Assembly (NCBI GenBank): GCA_964423675.1
Contig: CAYRFP010000003.1
Location: 7,896-71,895, forward strand
Origin: RUG563 sp964423675
GTDB taxonomy: Bacteria > Bacillota > Clostridia > Christensenellales > Aristaeellaceae
Direction of reading: 5' to 3'
DNA: 64,000 bases
Positions 53,003 through 61,457 of this stretch are shown piece by piece (position 1 is the first letter of the stretch; each line of letters starts with the position of its first letter). The position numbers and the translations under genes are program-made. The notes under the pieces are model-generated. The model was not told where the DNA came from. It saw only the letters and a program-made list of their open reading frames with translations, and did not search any database.

Positions 53003-53371
53003 TTACTTCTTCTTGCCGCCCACGGTGCGCTTGGGACCCTTACGGGTGCGGGCATTCTGCTTGGTGTTCTGGCCGCGCACGGGCAGGTTCCGGCGATGGC
53101 GGACGCCGCGATAGCAGCCAATTTCCACCAGACGCTTGATATTCAGGGAAACTTCGCGGCGCAGATCGCCTTCCACCTTCAGATGGTGTTCGATATAATC
53201 GCGCAGCTTGCTGATTTCGTTTTCGGAGAGATCCTTCACGCGCGTGTCAGGGTTCACATCAGTGACTTCGAGGATCTGCTTGCTCACCGTCGGGCCAATG
53301 CCGAAGATGTAGGTCAAGCCAACCTCGACGCGCTTTTCTCGGGGCAGGTCAACACCCGCAATACGTGCCAT
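53003..53371 (-). CDS. rpsM: Small ribosomal subunit protein uS13
   Basis: The 122-residue protein starts MARIAGVDLPREKRVEVGL and ends in the basic tail RTRKGPKRTVGGKKK that reaches the P site; the helix-two-turn-helix GIGPTVSKQIL is present. Start: GGAGGTG before the ATG at 53369-53371. The frame stays open ~107 codons further upstream, but that part has no L36/S13 relative and belongs to the spacer. Confidence 0.97.
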   Translation of the reverse strand: MARIAGVDLPREKRVEVGLTYIFGIGPTVSKQILEVTDVNPDTRVKDLSENEISKLRDYIEHHLKVEGDLRREVSLNIKRLVEIGCYRGVRHRRNLPVRGQNTKQNARTRKGPKRTVGGKKK

Positions 53372-53699
53372 GTGTTGGTTACACCTCCAAAATGTTTCAA
53401 TGCTTGGAATGGGATGGGCATTTCGGGGCTTCTCAAGGCGTAGATCTCTTGAGGCCGGCGGAATTTCATCCCCTGCGACAGCGGCTTTACGCCGCCCGCT
53501 TCCGCCCGCAACCCAGGCGGAAATCTGTATGTGACAGCATGCGTGGTCCCGGACATTCCAAGGAAAGCCCGGGCAGCCGCCCACGACAGGCTTGTCGGCA
53601 AGAGAAAGGCGTTTGTGGCCGATGATCGGCCAGGGAACGCCGTTGAAAACGTCTGCTTTCAGGCGCTTGCAACGGCGCTCCCGCGCAGGCAAGGGTGGG
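53372..53699 (-). other. 328-bp structured spacer between rpmJ and rpsM
   Basis: These genes are normally ~20 bp apart. Here the gap is GC-rich and has several inverted repeats, e.g. GGCCGAT-G-ATCGGCC (53617-53631), CGACA/TGTCG and GCGGC/GCCGC. There is no recognised gene. It may be a cis-acting RNA, a processing site or an inserted small repeat. Confidence 0.6.
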
Positions 53700-53813
53700 T
53701 TAGCCCTGACGCTGCTTGTGCTTGGGGTTTTCGCAAATGACCATCACGCGACCCTTGCGCTTGATGACCTTGCACTTTTCACAAATGGGCTTCACAGAAG
53801 GACGGACTTTCAT
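53700..53813 (-). CDS. rpmJ: Large ribosomal subunit protein bL36
   Basis: The 37-residue protein MKVRPSVKPICEKCKVIK... carries the zinc ribbon (CEKC, then CENPKH) of the zinc-binding L36 form. Canonical place between infA and rpsM. Confidence 0.96.
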   Translation of the reverse strand: MKVRPSVKPICEKCKVIKRKGRVMVICENPKHKQRQG

Positions 53814-53832
53814 GGGATGTACCTCCTCAGGG

Positions 53833-54054
53833 TTAATTCTTGCTGCGCCACGTAATGCGGCCGCGGGTCAAGTCGTAAGGGGAGAGCTCAATGGTCACCT
53901 TATCGCCGGGATAAATGCGAATGAAGTTCATGCGCATCTTGCCCGAGATATGGGCCATGATACGGTGCCCATTGGGCAATTCAACCTGGAACATGGCATT
54001 GGGCAGCGCCTCAATGACCTTGCCTTCCATTTCGATGACATCGTCCTTGGACAA
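53833..54054 (-). CDS. infA: Translation initiation factor IF-1
   Basis: The 73-residue OB-fold protein (SKDDVIEMEGKVIEALPNAMF, GHRIMAHISGKMRMNFIRI, DKVTIELSPYDLTRGRITWR) binds the A site of the 30S subunit. The start is TTG with GGGAGGAG eight bases upstream, giving the canonical N-terminus. Confidence 0.97.
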   Translation of the reverse strand: MSKDDVIEMEGKVIEALPNAMFQVELPNGHRIMAHISGKMRMNFIRIYPGDKVTIELSPYDLTRGRITWRSKN

Positions 54055-54060
54055 AGCGGT

Positions 54061-54369
54061 TTACTCCTCCCTCTTGTCGATCGGCATTTTTTCGCCGTTC
54101 GTTTTGTTGGCGATGGGCCAGAGGAAGGATCGGATATCGCTGTCCTTGAGCGTGCCCGCCTCTGCCATTTTCAGCAGCTGCGGCGCTTCATAGGGGCAGC
54201 CCTCCAGATGCTTCCGCCGTTTTTTCTTGAGATGATCCATTTTCCGGGTCTCCCCGTCGGCGATCATCACAAATTCGGCACCCACCGTATATAATACCAC
54301 AAAGTACCTACCTTTGTCACGCCCTTTTTTTGAAAAAACTACGTGACCAGGAGAAATTATTGGTTTCAT
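54061..54369 (-). CDS. KOW-domain RNA-binding protein (L14e-like)
   Basis: The 102-residue protein begins with a KOW-type segment (PGHVVFSKKGRDKGRYFVV) and has a basic middle (KKKRRKHLEGC). It resembles the eukaryote-L14e-like family found between map and infA in many Clostridia, and is probably ribosome-associated. It overlaps the end of map by four bases (ATGA). Specific role unknown. Confidence 0.85.
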   Translation of the reverse strand: MKPIISPGHVVFSKKGRDKGRYFVVLYTVGAEFVMIADGETRKMDHLKKKRRKHLEGCPYEAPQLLKMAEAGTLKDSDIRSFLWPIANKTNGEKMPIDKREE

Positions 54370-55145
54370 TCCCGTTCCTCCTCCCAGGCAAACCCTGGAA
54401 AGGTCAGCAACTCCGGTTTTCCGTCCGAACGGATGGCCACAGTGTGCTCATAATGAGCGGCGGGCTTATGATCGTTGGTGACGATGGTCCAGCCATCCGA
54501 AAGCTGATGCACCTGCCAGCGACCCATGGTGATCATGGGTTCGATGCAGATGGTCATCCCCGGGCGAAGACGAACGCCCCGGCCAGCCTCCCCAAAGTTG
54601 GGCACCGATGGATCCTCATGCATGCTGCGTCCAATGCCGTGGCCGGTCAGATCCCGCACCACGCCATAGCCATGCCCTTCTGCATGCGCTTGAACTGCCG
54701 CGCTCACATCGCCAATCCGGTTTCCGTTAAGCGCCATGCTGGCTCCGCGCCAGAAGCATTCTTCAGTGACACGGATCAGATCCATTTTCTCCTGCGACAC
54801 CTTGCCCACTGGGCAGGTAAAGGCGCTGTCCGCCTGCCACCCGTCCAGAGAAAGGGTCACATCGATGGAGATAATGGAACCTTCCTGCACCTCTACATTT
54901 TCCGATGGGATGCCATGCACCACTTCATCATCAATGGATGCGCAGATGGAAGCGGGATATCCGGCGTAGCCAAATTCCGTGGGAATGGCGCCATTTTTGC
55001 GAATCAACTCGTCTGTGTAAGCGTTGATGGCGGCGGTGGTAACACCGGGCACAATGGCCTGGCGAACCTGCTGCAAAACATCATAGAGCAGATGCCCTGC
55101 GCTGCGCATTTTAGCAAGCTGATCCGGATTCTTGATAATGATCAT
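54366..55145 (-). CDS. map: Methionine aminopeptidase type I
   Basis: The 259-residue enzyme removes N-terminal Met from new proteins. Metal ligands are in place: the two Asp of SIDVTLSLDGWQADSA, His in GHGIGRSMHEDP, Glu in GMTICIEPMI and Glu in YEHTVAI. Start: the ATG at 55143-55145 overlaps the adk stop (ATGA), giving the usual N-terminus MIIIKNPDQLAKMRSAG. Confidence 0.97.
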   Translation of the reverse strand: MIIIKNPDQLAKMRSAGHLLYDVLQQVRQAIVPGVTTAAINAYTDELIRKNGAIPTEFGYAGYPASICASIDDEVVHGIPSENVEVQEGSIISIDVTLSLDGWQADSAFTCPVGKVSQEKMDLIRVTEECFWRGASMALNGNRIGDVSAAVQAHAEGHGYGVVRDLTGHGIGRSMHEDPSVPNFGEAGRGVRLRPGMTICIEPMITMGRWQVHQLSDGWTIVTNDHKPAAHYEHTVAIRSDGKPELLTFPGFAWEEERE

Positions 55146-55768
55146 TGAACGCCCAAAGCCTTTCGCACCGCCAGATGGTTTTCTTCGATGGTGCCACGGC
55201 AATCCACCGTGCGCAGCAGGCCCTTTTGCTGATAATATTCAATCAGGGGAGCAGTCTGCTGAGCATACACATTCAGGCGGTTCTGAATGGTCTCGGCTGT
55301 ATCGTCCTTGCGCTGCACCAGCGGCTCGCCGCAGGCTTCGCAATCGGTCTTTCCCGCCAGAGAATTGATATGATAGGTCGCGCCACATTTCAGGCAGACC
55401 CGACGACCAGAGAGACGCTTCACGATCAGCTCATCGGCCAGAGAAAGATTCAGCGCGGCGTCAATTGAAGCGAAGGAGGAAAGGGCCTCGGCCTGAGCCA
55501 CAGTCCGGGGGAAGCCGTCCAGGATATATCCCTTCTGGCAATCCGGCTGTGCCAGCCGTTCCTTCACGATACCAATGACCACATCGTCCGGAACAAGGTT
55601 GCCCTGGTCAATATACTTCTTCGCCAGCATGCCCAGTTCCGTTTCGGCCTTCATGGCCTGTCGCAGCATATCGCCGGTAGAAATCTGGGGAATGCCCAGC
55701 TCATGCATCAGCCTTTGTGCATGCGTGCCCTTACCCGCGCCGGGAGGACCCAGAAAGATGATGTTCAT
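55142..55768 (-). CDS. adk: Adenylate kinase
   Basis: The 208-residue enzyme (2 ADP to ATP + AMP) has the P-loop FLGPPGAGKGTHAQ, AMP site STGDMLRQAM, and DGFPRT. The lid domain carries a four-cysteine zinc site (CLKCGATYH and CEACGEPL), typical of Gram-positives. Start: ATG at 55766-55768 with GGAGAC upstream. Confidence 0.97.
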   Translation of the reverse strand: MNIIFLGPPGAGKGTHAQRLMHELGIPQISTGDMLRQAMKAETELGMLAKKYIDQGNLVPDDVVIGIVKERLAQPDCQKGYILDGFPRTVAQAEALSSFASIDAALNLSLADELIVKRLSGRRVCLKCGATYHINSLAGKTDCEACGEPLVQRKDDTAETIQNRLNVYAQQTAPLIEYYQQKGLLRTVDCRGTIEENHLAVRKALGVQ

Positions 55769-55796
55769 GGCGTCTCCTTCCAAAATGCAGAGAAAT

Positions 55797-55835
55797 GCGG
55801 GGGAAGGGCTTTTGAGGCAAAAGCCCCGCCCCCGC
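55797..55835. other. Very stable hairpin between secY and adk
   Basis: GCGGGGG, two mismatches, then GGGCTTTTG, a 3-base AGG loop and the matching strand. No T-run follows on the minus strand, so it is more likely a stability or processing element than a terminator. Confidence 0.55.
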
Positions 55836-55913
55836 GCCCCGGCCTTGCGGCAGGGGGAGTCGGGATTTAACACCCGTTTTGCTTTTCCAATGGTTTTCCT
55901 CAGCCGATGAATC

Positions 55914-57179
55914 TCAGCCCAGGAAACCCTTGTAATTGCGCATCACCAGCTGGCTTTCCACGCTGCGCACCGTTTCGATGGCCACGCTCACCGCAATCAG
56001 GATGGAAGAGGCGCCAAAGGGAATGGCCACCTGCTGCCAAACCGTCAGCAGAGAGGGGATGGTGGAAAGGATCGCCAGGAAGAGCGCGGCAAAGAGGGTC
56101 AGGCGGTTAGAAGTCCGGGAAAGGAATTCCACAGTCTTGGAGCCGCTCCGGATGCCCGGAATATGGCCGCCCTGCTGCTGGATATTCTTGGCGATATCCT
56201 GGGGGTTAAAGGTGATAGCGGTATAGAAGTAGGAGAAAGCCACAATCAGCAGCGCGCAGATCAGCATGTACCAGAAGGAAGTCTGGTTCATGTAGGTGTT
56301 CCACCACACGTAGGCGCCGGAATCGGTGCCAAACATGGCGAAGATGGTGCCCGGGAACGCCATGAAGGAATAGGCGAAGATCAGGGGCAGCACGCCGACG
56401 GAAAGGAGCTTCAGCGGGATATGGGTGCTCTGGCCGCCATACATCTTCCGGCCCACCACGCGCTTGGCGTACTGGACGGGGATGCGGCGTTCAGACATAT
56501 CCACAAACGTGACAACAACCAGGATCAGCAGGGTGGTAACCAGGATCACCAGCAGCTGGCCAACGGTGTTGGTACCGTTGAAGATGCCGGAGGCGGTGGT
56601 CACGATGCCGTTAAACAGGTTGGACACGATACCGGCAAAGATCAGCAGGCTGATGCCGTTGCCAATGCCGTTCTTGGTGATGCGTTCGCCGATCCACATG
56701 GCCAGGGCAGTACCGCCAGCCATGATCACGCCGATGGTGACATAACCAAGGAAGTTCTGATAGGAAGCATCGATGGCGCCCAAGCCGCCGATGATGCCGA
56801 TGGCCTGCAGCGCGGCAAGGCCAACGGTGACGTAGCGGGTGATCCGATTGATCTTCTGCTTGCCTTCTTCGCCGCCATCCTTCTGCAGCCGCTCCAGCGC
56901 CGGGATGGCGATGGTGAGCAGCTGCATGATGATGGACGAGTTGATGTACGGGGAAATACCCATGGCCATCAACGTCATCTGGGAGAAGGAAGAACCGGTC
57001 ATCATGTTCACCAGGCCCAGCATATCATAGCTGCCCATGGCTTCCTGAATCACGGCAGAATCAACGCCCGGAACGGGGATAACGGAAACGAGACGATAAA
57101 TCAGAAGCATGAAGAACGTGTAGAGCAGCTTTTTTCGGAGCTCCGGGACGCGCCAAGCGTTACGCAGCGTTTCCCACAT
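55914..57179 (-). CDS. secY: Protein translocase subunit SecY
   Basis: The 421-residue, ten-helix channel protein has the plug region and family motifs: VIPVPGVDSAVIQEAMG, MTLMAMGISPYINSSIIMQL, RFVDMSERRIPVQYAKRV-like segment VTFVDMSERRIPVQYAKR, and RSGSKTVEFLSRTSNRLTL. Central pore for secreted proteins such as the surface and binding proteins in this window. Two bases after rplO. Confidence 0.98.
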   Translation of the reverse strand: MWETLRNAWRVPELRKKLLYTFFMLLIYRLVSVIPVPGVDSAVIQEAMGSYDMLGLVNMMTGSSFSQMTLMAMGISPYINSSIIMQLLTIAIPALERLQKDGGEEGKQKINRITRYVTVGLAALQAIGIIGGLGAIDASYQNFLGYVTIGVIMAGGTALAMWIGERITKNGIGNGISLLIFAGIVSNLFNGIVTTASGIFNGTNTVGQLLVILVTTLLILVVVTFVDMSERRIPVQYAKRVVGRKMYGGQSTHIPLKLLSVGVLPLIFAYSFMAFPGTIFAMFGTDSGAYVWWNTYMNQTSFWYMLICALLIVAFSYFYTAITFNPQDIAKNIQQQGGHIPGIRSGSKTVEFLSRTSNRLTLFAALFLAILSTIPSLLTVWQQVAIPFGASSILIAVSVAIETVRSVESQLVMRNYKGFLG

Positions 57180-57181
57180 CG

Positions 57182-57622
57182 TTACTTCACCTCGACTTTC
57201 CCGCCGATCGCCTCGATCTTTTCCTTCGCGGAATCAGTCACCTTATCGACCGAAACGGTGAGCTTCTTTTGCAGTTCGCCGCCGCCAAGAACCTTCACAC
57301 CGTCCAGCGCCTTCTTAATCAGGCCCTTTTCCAGCAGTGCTTCGGTGGTCACCACCGCGCCGTCTTCAAACGCGTTGAGCGCAGAGACATTCACGATAGC
57401 ATATTCCTTGGCAAAGATGTTGGTAAAGCCGCGCTTGGGCAGACGGCGGGTCAGAGGCATCTGGCCGCCTTCGAAGCCGGGGCGCTTGCCGCCGCCGGAG
57501 CGCGCCTTCGCGCCCTTATGGCCCTTACCGGAGGTTTTGCCCAACTGAGAGCCTACGCCTCGACCGAGACGCTTCGGGGCAGTCGTCGAACCGAAAGCCG
57601 GTTGCAACTCATGCAATTTCAT
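57182..57622 (-). CDS. rplO: Large ribosomal subunit protein uL15
   Basis: The 146-residue protein has the glycine/basic N-terminal tail (KRLGRGVGSQLGKTSGKGHK, GGGKRPGFEGGQMPLTRRLP) that threads into 23S rRNA, and the globular end (VDKVTDSAKEKIEAIGGKVE). Confidence 0.98.
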   Translation of the reverse strand: MKLHELQPAFGSTTAPKRLGRGVGSQLGKTSGKGHKGAKARSGGGKRPGFEGGQMPLTRRLPKRGFTNIFAKEYAIVNVSALNAFEDGAVVTTEALLEKGLIKKALDGVKVLGGGELQKKLTVSVDKVTDSAKEKIEAIGGKVEVK

Positions 57623-57639
57623 GGGTGAGCCCTCCCTTA

Positions 57640-57822
57640 TTATTCGTTTACTTCCTCAACCTTGACCATATGCTTCACGCAGAAGATCTGGCCACGGATG
57701 CAGGGGTTGTCCTCCTTGATCACCGTCTGGCCAACCTTGCGCAGGCCCAGAGCCTTCACGGTGTCAATATGCTTTTGCAGGCAGGCGATGGGGGACTTGG
57801 TCAGAGTAATCTTCAGCTTCAT
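57640..57822 (-). CDS. rpmD: Large ribosomal subunit protein uL30
   Basis: The 60-residue protein MKLKITLTKSPIACLQKHID... has the expected size and motifs (LGLRKVGQTV, NPCIRGQIF). Confidence 0.97.
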   Translation of the reverse strand: MKLKITLTKSPIACLQKHIDTVKALGLRKVGQTVIKEDNPCIRGQIFCVKHMVKVEEVNE

Positions 57823-57837
57823 TGTTCCTCATCCTCC

Positions 57838-58362
57838 TTAGCCGATAATTTCTTCGACGCTCTTGCCGCGCATCTTGGCAACGGTTTCGGCGCTGCGCAG
57901 GCCCTTGAGGCCTTCCAGGGTCGCCTTGACGGTGTTGATGCGGTTGTTGGTGCCGAACGTCTTGGTACGGATATCCTTAATGCCGGCCAGTACCAGCACG
58001 GCGCGAGCGCCGCCGCCGGCGATAACGCCAGCACCCTCTTCAGCAGGCAGCAGCACAACCTTGGCTGTGCCGTACAGGCCGTCGATGGCATGGGGGATGG
58101 TGGTGCCCTCCATAGGCACGGTCACCAAGTGCTTCTGGGCGGCTTCCTTGGCCTTGCGAATGGCTTCGGGAACTTCCTTGGCCTTGCCGATGGCGGCGCC
58201 AACGCGGCCCTTTTCATCGCCGATCACAACCAGCGCGGCGAAGCGGAAGTTTTTACCGCCCTTAACAACCTTGGTAACGCGGTTGAGGGCAACCAGGCGC
58301 TCTTTGAATTCGCTTACGGGTTCTTCACGATCCCGGCGATCCCTGCGTTCATTGATAGGCAT
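57838..58362 (-). CDS. rpsE: Small ribosomal subunit protein uS5
   Basis: The 174-residue protein has the double-stranded RNA-binding domain (LVALNRVTKVVKGGKNFRFA, VVIGDEKGRVGAAIGKAKEV) and the C-terminal domain (GAGVIAGGGARAVLVLAGIK). It helps decoding accuracy. Confidence 0.98.
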   Translation of the reverse strand: MPINERRDRRDREEPVSEFKERLVALNRVTKVVKGGKNFRFAALVVIGDEKGRVGAAIGKAKEVPEAIRKAKEAAQKHLVTVPMEGTTIPHAIDGLYGTAKVVLLPAEEGAGVIAGGGARAVLVLAGIKDIRTKTFGTNNRINTVKATLEGLKGLRSAETVAKMRGKSVEEIIG

Positions 58363-58377
58363 GCGTTCATTCCCTCC

Positions 58378-58746
58378 TTAGAAGTTCAGGCCGGCTTCGC
58401 GGGCAGCCGCGGCCAGGGCGGCAACACGCCCGGTGTAGAGGTAGCCGCCGCGGTCGAAGACCACGTCCTTGATGCCGGCGTTGAGCGCACGCTCCGCCAC
58501 CAGCTTGCCAACCATCTGGGCCGCGCCGGTCTTGTTCTGCTCATCCAGCTGGCCGCGGATAGCCGGGTCAATCGTGGAGGCGGACACCAGGGTCACGCCC
58601 TTGGTGTCATCAATCACTTGCGCGTAGATGGACTTGTTGCTGCGATACACGCACAGGCGCGGCATTTCGGGGGTGCCGCTGATCTTTTTGCGGACGCGGG
58701 CGTGACGGATCACGCGCACTTCATTACGGTCGCGCTTATTGAACAT
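58378..58746 (-). CDS. rplR: Large ribosomal subunit protein uL18
   Basis: The 122-residue 5S rRNA-binding protein (RHARVRKKISGTPEMPRLCV, YAQVIDDTKGVTLVSAST, DRGGYLYTGRVAALAAAARE) is of normal length. Confidence 0.98.
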   Translation of the reverse strand: MFNKRDRNEVRVIRHARVRKKISGTPEMPRLCVYRSNKSIYAQVIDDTKGVTLVSASTIDPAIRGQLDEQNKTGAAQMVGKLVAERALNAGIKDVVFDRGGYLYTGRVAALAAAAREAGLNF

Positions 58747-58764
58747 TTGCGTTCACTCCCTTTC

Positions 58765-59313
58765 TTACTTCTTACCGGCCTTGCCTTCCTTGCGGCGGAT
58801 AAATTCGCCCTCGTACTTGATGCCCTTGCCCAGGTAGGGTTCAGGCTTACGAATGGCGCGGATATCGGCGGCAAGGTTACCGACCTGCTGCTTATCAATG
58901 CCCTTGACCACGATCTTGGTCTGAACGGGGGTTTCGAAGGAAATGGTGTCGGGGGCATCGATGATCACGGGATGGGAGAAGCCGATGTTGATGTTCAGCT
59001 TCTTGCCGTTTTCCTCGGCCGCGGCACGATAACCGGTGCCCACCATTTCCAGGGTCACGGCGAAGCCTTCGGTTACGCCCTTGACCATGTTGGCAATCAG
59101 GGCGCGATAGAGGCCGTGCAGGGCGCGGTGGTTCTTATTGTCAGTAGGACGGGTGACGAGGATTTCGGCGCCCTCCTGCTTGACGGTAATATCAGGGTTC
59201 ACCTGCTGAGTGAGGGTACCCTTGGGGCCTTTTACGGTCACCAGATTGGTGCTATCGATGGTAACCGTCACGCCCGCGGGAACGGCAATCGGGAGCCTTC
59301 CGATACGAGACAT
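58765..59313 (-). CDS. rplF: Large ribosomal subunit protein uL6
   Basis: The 182-residue protein has the two L6 folds (MSRIGRLPIAVPAGVTVTI, GTGYRAAAEENGKKLNINIG) and the C-terminal hallmark PEPYLGKGIKYEGEFIRRKEG. Confidence 0.98.
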   Translation of the reverse strand: MSRIGRLPIAVPAGVTVTIDSTNLVTVKGPKGTLTQQVNPDITVKQEGAEILVTRPTDNKNHRALHGLYRALIANMVKGVTEGFAVTLEMVGTGYRAAAEENGKKLNINIGFSHPVIIDAPDTISFETPVQTKIVVKGIDKQQVGNLAADIRAIRKPEPYLGKGIKYEGEFIRRKEGKAGKK

Positions 59314-59341
59314 AATAATCTACCTCCAAATGACGTGTTGA

Positions 59342-59740
59342 TTACCAGATGTAGCAGAGCACTTCGCCGCCGATGTTTTCCTTCCGGCAGGCCTTGTCGG
59401 TCATCAGGCCCTTGGAGGTGGAAACGATGGCAATGCCCAGGCCGCCCAGAACCTTGGGCAGCTCTTCGCAGGTGGCATACACCCGCAGGCCGGGCTTGGA
59501 AATGCGCTTGAGGCCGACGATGACGGGCTGCTTCTTATCCAGATACTTCAGGGTCACCTTGATGCTGCCCTGCAGGCCGTCGGCAATATTTTCTACCGAT
59601 TTGACATAACCCTCGTCCAGAAGAATCTTGGCAATGGCCTTCTTCATGTTGCTGGCGGGGATCGTCACGCTGTCGTGGCGGGCGATCTGCGCGTTGCGGA
59701 TGCGGGTGAGCATATCGGCAATGGGATCAGTCACAACCAT
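59342..59740 (-). CDS. rpsH: Small ribosomal subunit protein uS8
   Basis: The 132-residue protein starts MVVTDPIADMLTRIRNAQIA and ends GGEVLCYIW. Start: AGGAGG before the ATG at 59738-59740; the open frame further upstream overlaps rpsN and is not used. Confidence 0.97.
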   Translation of the reverse strand: MVVTDPIADMLTRIRNAQIARHDSVTIPASNMKKAIAKILLDEGYVKSVENIADGLQGSIKVTLKYLDKKQPVIVGLKRISKPGLRVYATCEELPKVLGGLGIAIVSTSKGLMTDKACRKENIGGEVLCYIW

Positions 59741-59759
59741 GATGGTACCTCCTTTATAC

Positions 59760-59945
59760 TTACCAGCTCGCTTTGCGGACGCCGGGAATCTGGCCCTTAT
59801 AAGCCAATTCGCGGAAGCAGATGCGGCAGATGCCATAGCGGCGGAGCACAGAGTGCGGCCGGCCGCACAGACGGCAGCGGGTGTAGGCACGGGTAGAGAA
59901 CTTGGCAGGCCGCGCCTGACGGATTTTCATACTTGTCTTGGCCAT
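59760..59945 (-). CDS. rpsN: Small ribosomal subunit protein uS14, zinc type
   Basis: The 61-residue type-Z S14 has the four-cysteine zinc knuckle (CRLCGRPHSVLRRYGICRIC). Confidence 0.98.
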   Translation of the reverse strand: MAKTSMKIRQARPAKFSTRAYTRCRLCGRPHSVLRRYGICRICFRELAYKGQIPGVRKASW

Positions 59946-59960
59946 TTTCTTTCTCCTCCC

Positions 59961-60503
59961 TTAGCGCTCGAACGGCATGCCCAGCAGGCGCAGCAGTTCT
60001 TTGGCTTCTTCGTCAGTCTTAGCGGTAGTGACGAAGATCATTTCCATACCGCGGATTTTTTCCACCTTGTCGTATTCGATTTCGGGGAAGATCAGCTGCT
60101 CCTTGATGCCCAGGGCATAGTTGCCGCGGCCGTCAAAAGCCTTGGCGGACACGCCGCGGAAGTCGCGCACCCGGGGGAGAGCGATGTTCACGAGCTTATC
60201 CATAAATTCTTCCATCCGCGCGCCACGCAACGTCACCTTCGCGCCAACGTTCATGCCCTGACGGAGCTTGAAGTTAGCAACGCTCTTCTTGGCCTTGGTG
60301 ACCAGGGGCTTCTGGCCGGCGATCTCAGTCAGTTCCGCCACAGCGGCTTCCAGCGCCTTGGCATTGTCCTTGCAATCGCCAAGACCCATGTTGATGATCA
60401 CCTTTTCCAGGCGGGGAATCTGCATTACATTGGCATAGCCGAATTTCTGCTGCAAGGCAGGCACAGCTTCGGCCAGGTACTTTTCCTTAATACGGGTAGC
60501 CAT
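59961..60503 (-). CDS. rplE: Large ribosomal subunit protein uL5
   Basis: The 180-residue 5S rRNA-binding protein has PRLEKVIINMGLGDCKDNAK, TLRGARMEEFMDKLVNIALP, RDFRGVSAKAFDGRGNYALG and IFVTTAKTDEEAKELLRLL. Confidence 0.98.
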   Translation of the reverse strand: MATRIKEKYLAEAVPALQQKFGYANVMQIPRLEKVIINMGLGDCKDNAKALEAAVAELTEIAGQKPLVTKAKKSVANFKLRQGMNVGAKVTLRGARMEEFMDKLVNIALPRVRDFRGVSAKAFDGRGNYALGIKEQLIFPEIEYDKVEKIRGMEMIFVTTAKTDEEAKELLRLLGMPFER

Positions 60504-60521
60504 ATGCGTGTGTCCTCCTTA

Positions 60522-60863
60522 TCAGTCAATCTGTTCGCCGCACTTTTTGCAAGTACGAACGCTCTTGATGGCGGTCTTGCCATCCTTGCCGGTCATTTCC
60601 ACGGCCTTATGGGCAATGCGGGTGGCCTTGCCGCACTTGGGGCAGATCACCATCACGTTGCTGGCGTCAATGAAGGCTTCCTTCTTCACGATGCCGCCGG
60701 GCTGGCCCTGCTGACGGGGCTTCTGGTGCTTGGTCATCACGGCCACGCCTTCCACCACGATCTTGCCGGTCTTGGGGGCAGCGGTGACAACCTTGCCCTT
60801 GGTGCCCTTGTCCTTGCCGGAGATGACAACGACCTGATCCTTGGTTTTTACAAACATCTTCAT
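60522..60863 (-). CDS. rplX: Large ribosomal subunit protein uL24
   Basis: The 113-residue protein has the KOW domain (KDQVVVISGKDKGTKGKVV) and a C-terminal zinc-ribbon-like part (CPKCGKATRI and CKKCGEQ). Confidence 0.98.
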   Translation of the reverse strand: MKMFVKTKDQVVVISGKDKGTKGKVVTAAPKTGKIVVEGVAVMTKHQKPRQQGQPGGIVKKEAFIDASNVMVICPKCGKATRIAHKAVEMTGKDGKTAIKSVRTCKKCGEQID

Positions 60864-60871
60864 TGTCCTCC

Positions 60872-61240
60872 TTACAGCACTTCGGGAGCGAGGGACACAA
60901 TCTTCATGTAGTCCTTCTCGCGCAGCTCACGGGCCACAGGCCCAAAGATGCGGGTGCCGCGCGGCATCTTATCGTTGCCGATGATGACGGCGGCATTGTC
61001 GTCAAAGCGGATATAGGTGCCGTCGGGGCGGCGCTGGGGCTGATGGACACGAACGATAACGGCCTTCACCACATCGCCCTTCTTCACCTGTCCACCGGGG
61101 GTCGCAGACTTGACGGAAGCAACGATCACGTCGCCAATCGAGCCGGACCGGCGGAAGGACCCACCCAGCACGCGGATGCACATGATTTCCTTGGCGCCGG
61201 AATTGTCGGCAACCTTGAGTCGCGTTTGCGGCTGAATCAT
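60872..61240 (-). CDS. rplN: Large ribosomal subunit protein uL14
   Basis: The 122-residue protein starts MIQPQTRLKVADNSGAKEIM and ends FMKIVSLAPEVL-like (DYMKIVSLAPEVL). Start: AAAGGAGGAAACC before the ATG at 61238-61240; the frame extends upstream without a homologous part. Confidence 0.97.
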   Translation of the reverse strand: MIQPQTRLKVADNSGAKEIMCIRVLGGSFRRSGSIGDVIVASVKSATPGGQVKKGDVVKAVIVRVHQPQRRPDGTYIRFDDNAAVIIGNDKMPRGTRIFGPVARELREKDYMKIVSLAPEVL

Positions 61241-61457
61241 AGGGGTTTCCTCCTTTATAGGTTCCGCTTCATGGTAGGTACGCAATGCCTCCATGAGCGG
61301 TCGGATGCTAATTTCCTCAGTGCGCCATATATAATAAATAGGAAGAAACGCTTTCTTCCCCAGGGCTCTGGCCCTGAAGGCGCTGAGGGGAGAGATGGAA
61401 AGCGGCCAGCCCGTAACCCCGGGCTCTGCCCTTTCCCTCTTCCTTGGTTCGGCTTGT
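61241..61457 (-). other. 217-bp spacer with tandem hairpins between rpsQ and rplN
   Basis: On the minus strand CAGGGC-CAGA-GCCCTG (61361-61376) is followed by GGAAGAAA-GCG-TTTCTTCC (61341-61359), then an AT-rich stretch and a CATGG/CCATG stem near rplN. Candidate leader, processing or internal promoter region; no gene. Confidence 0.55.

Noticed and set aside
53372..53692. In-frame N-terminal extension of S13 (~107 codons)
   Set aside because: S13 has a canonical start at 53371 with a good binding site, and the extension resembles no protein.
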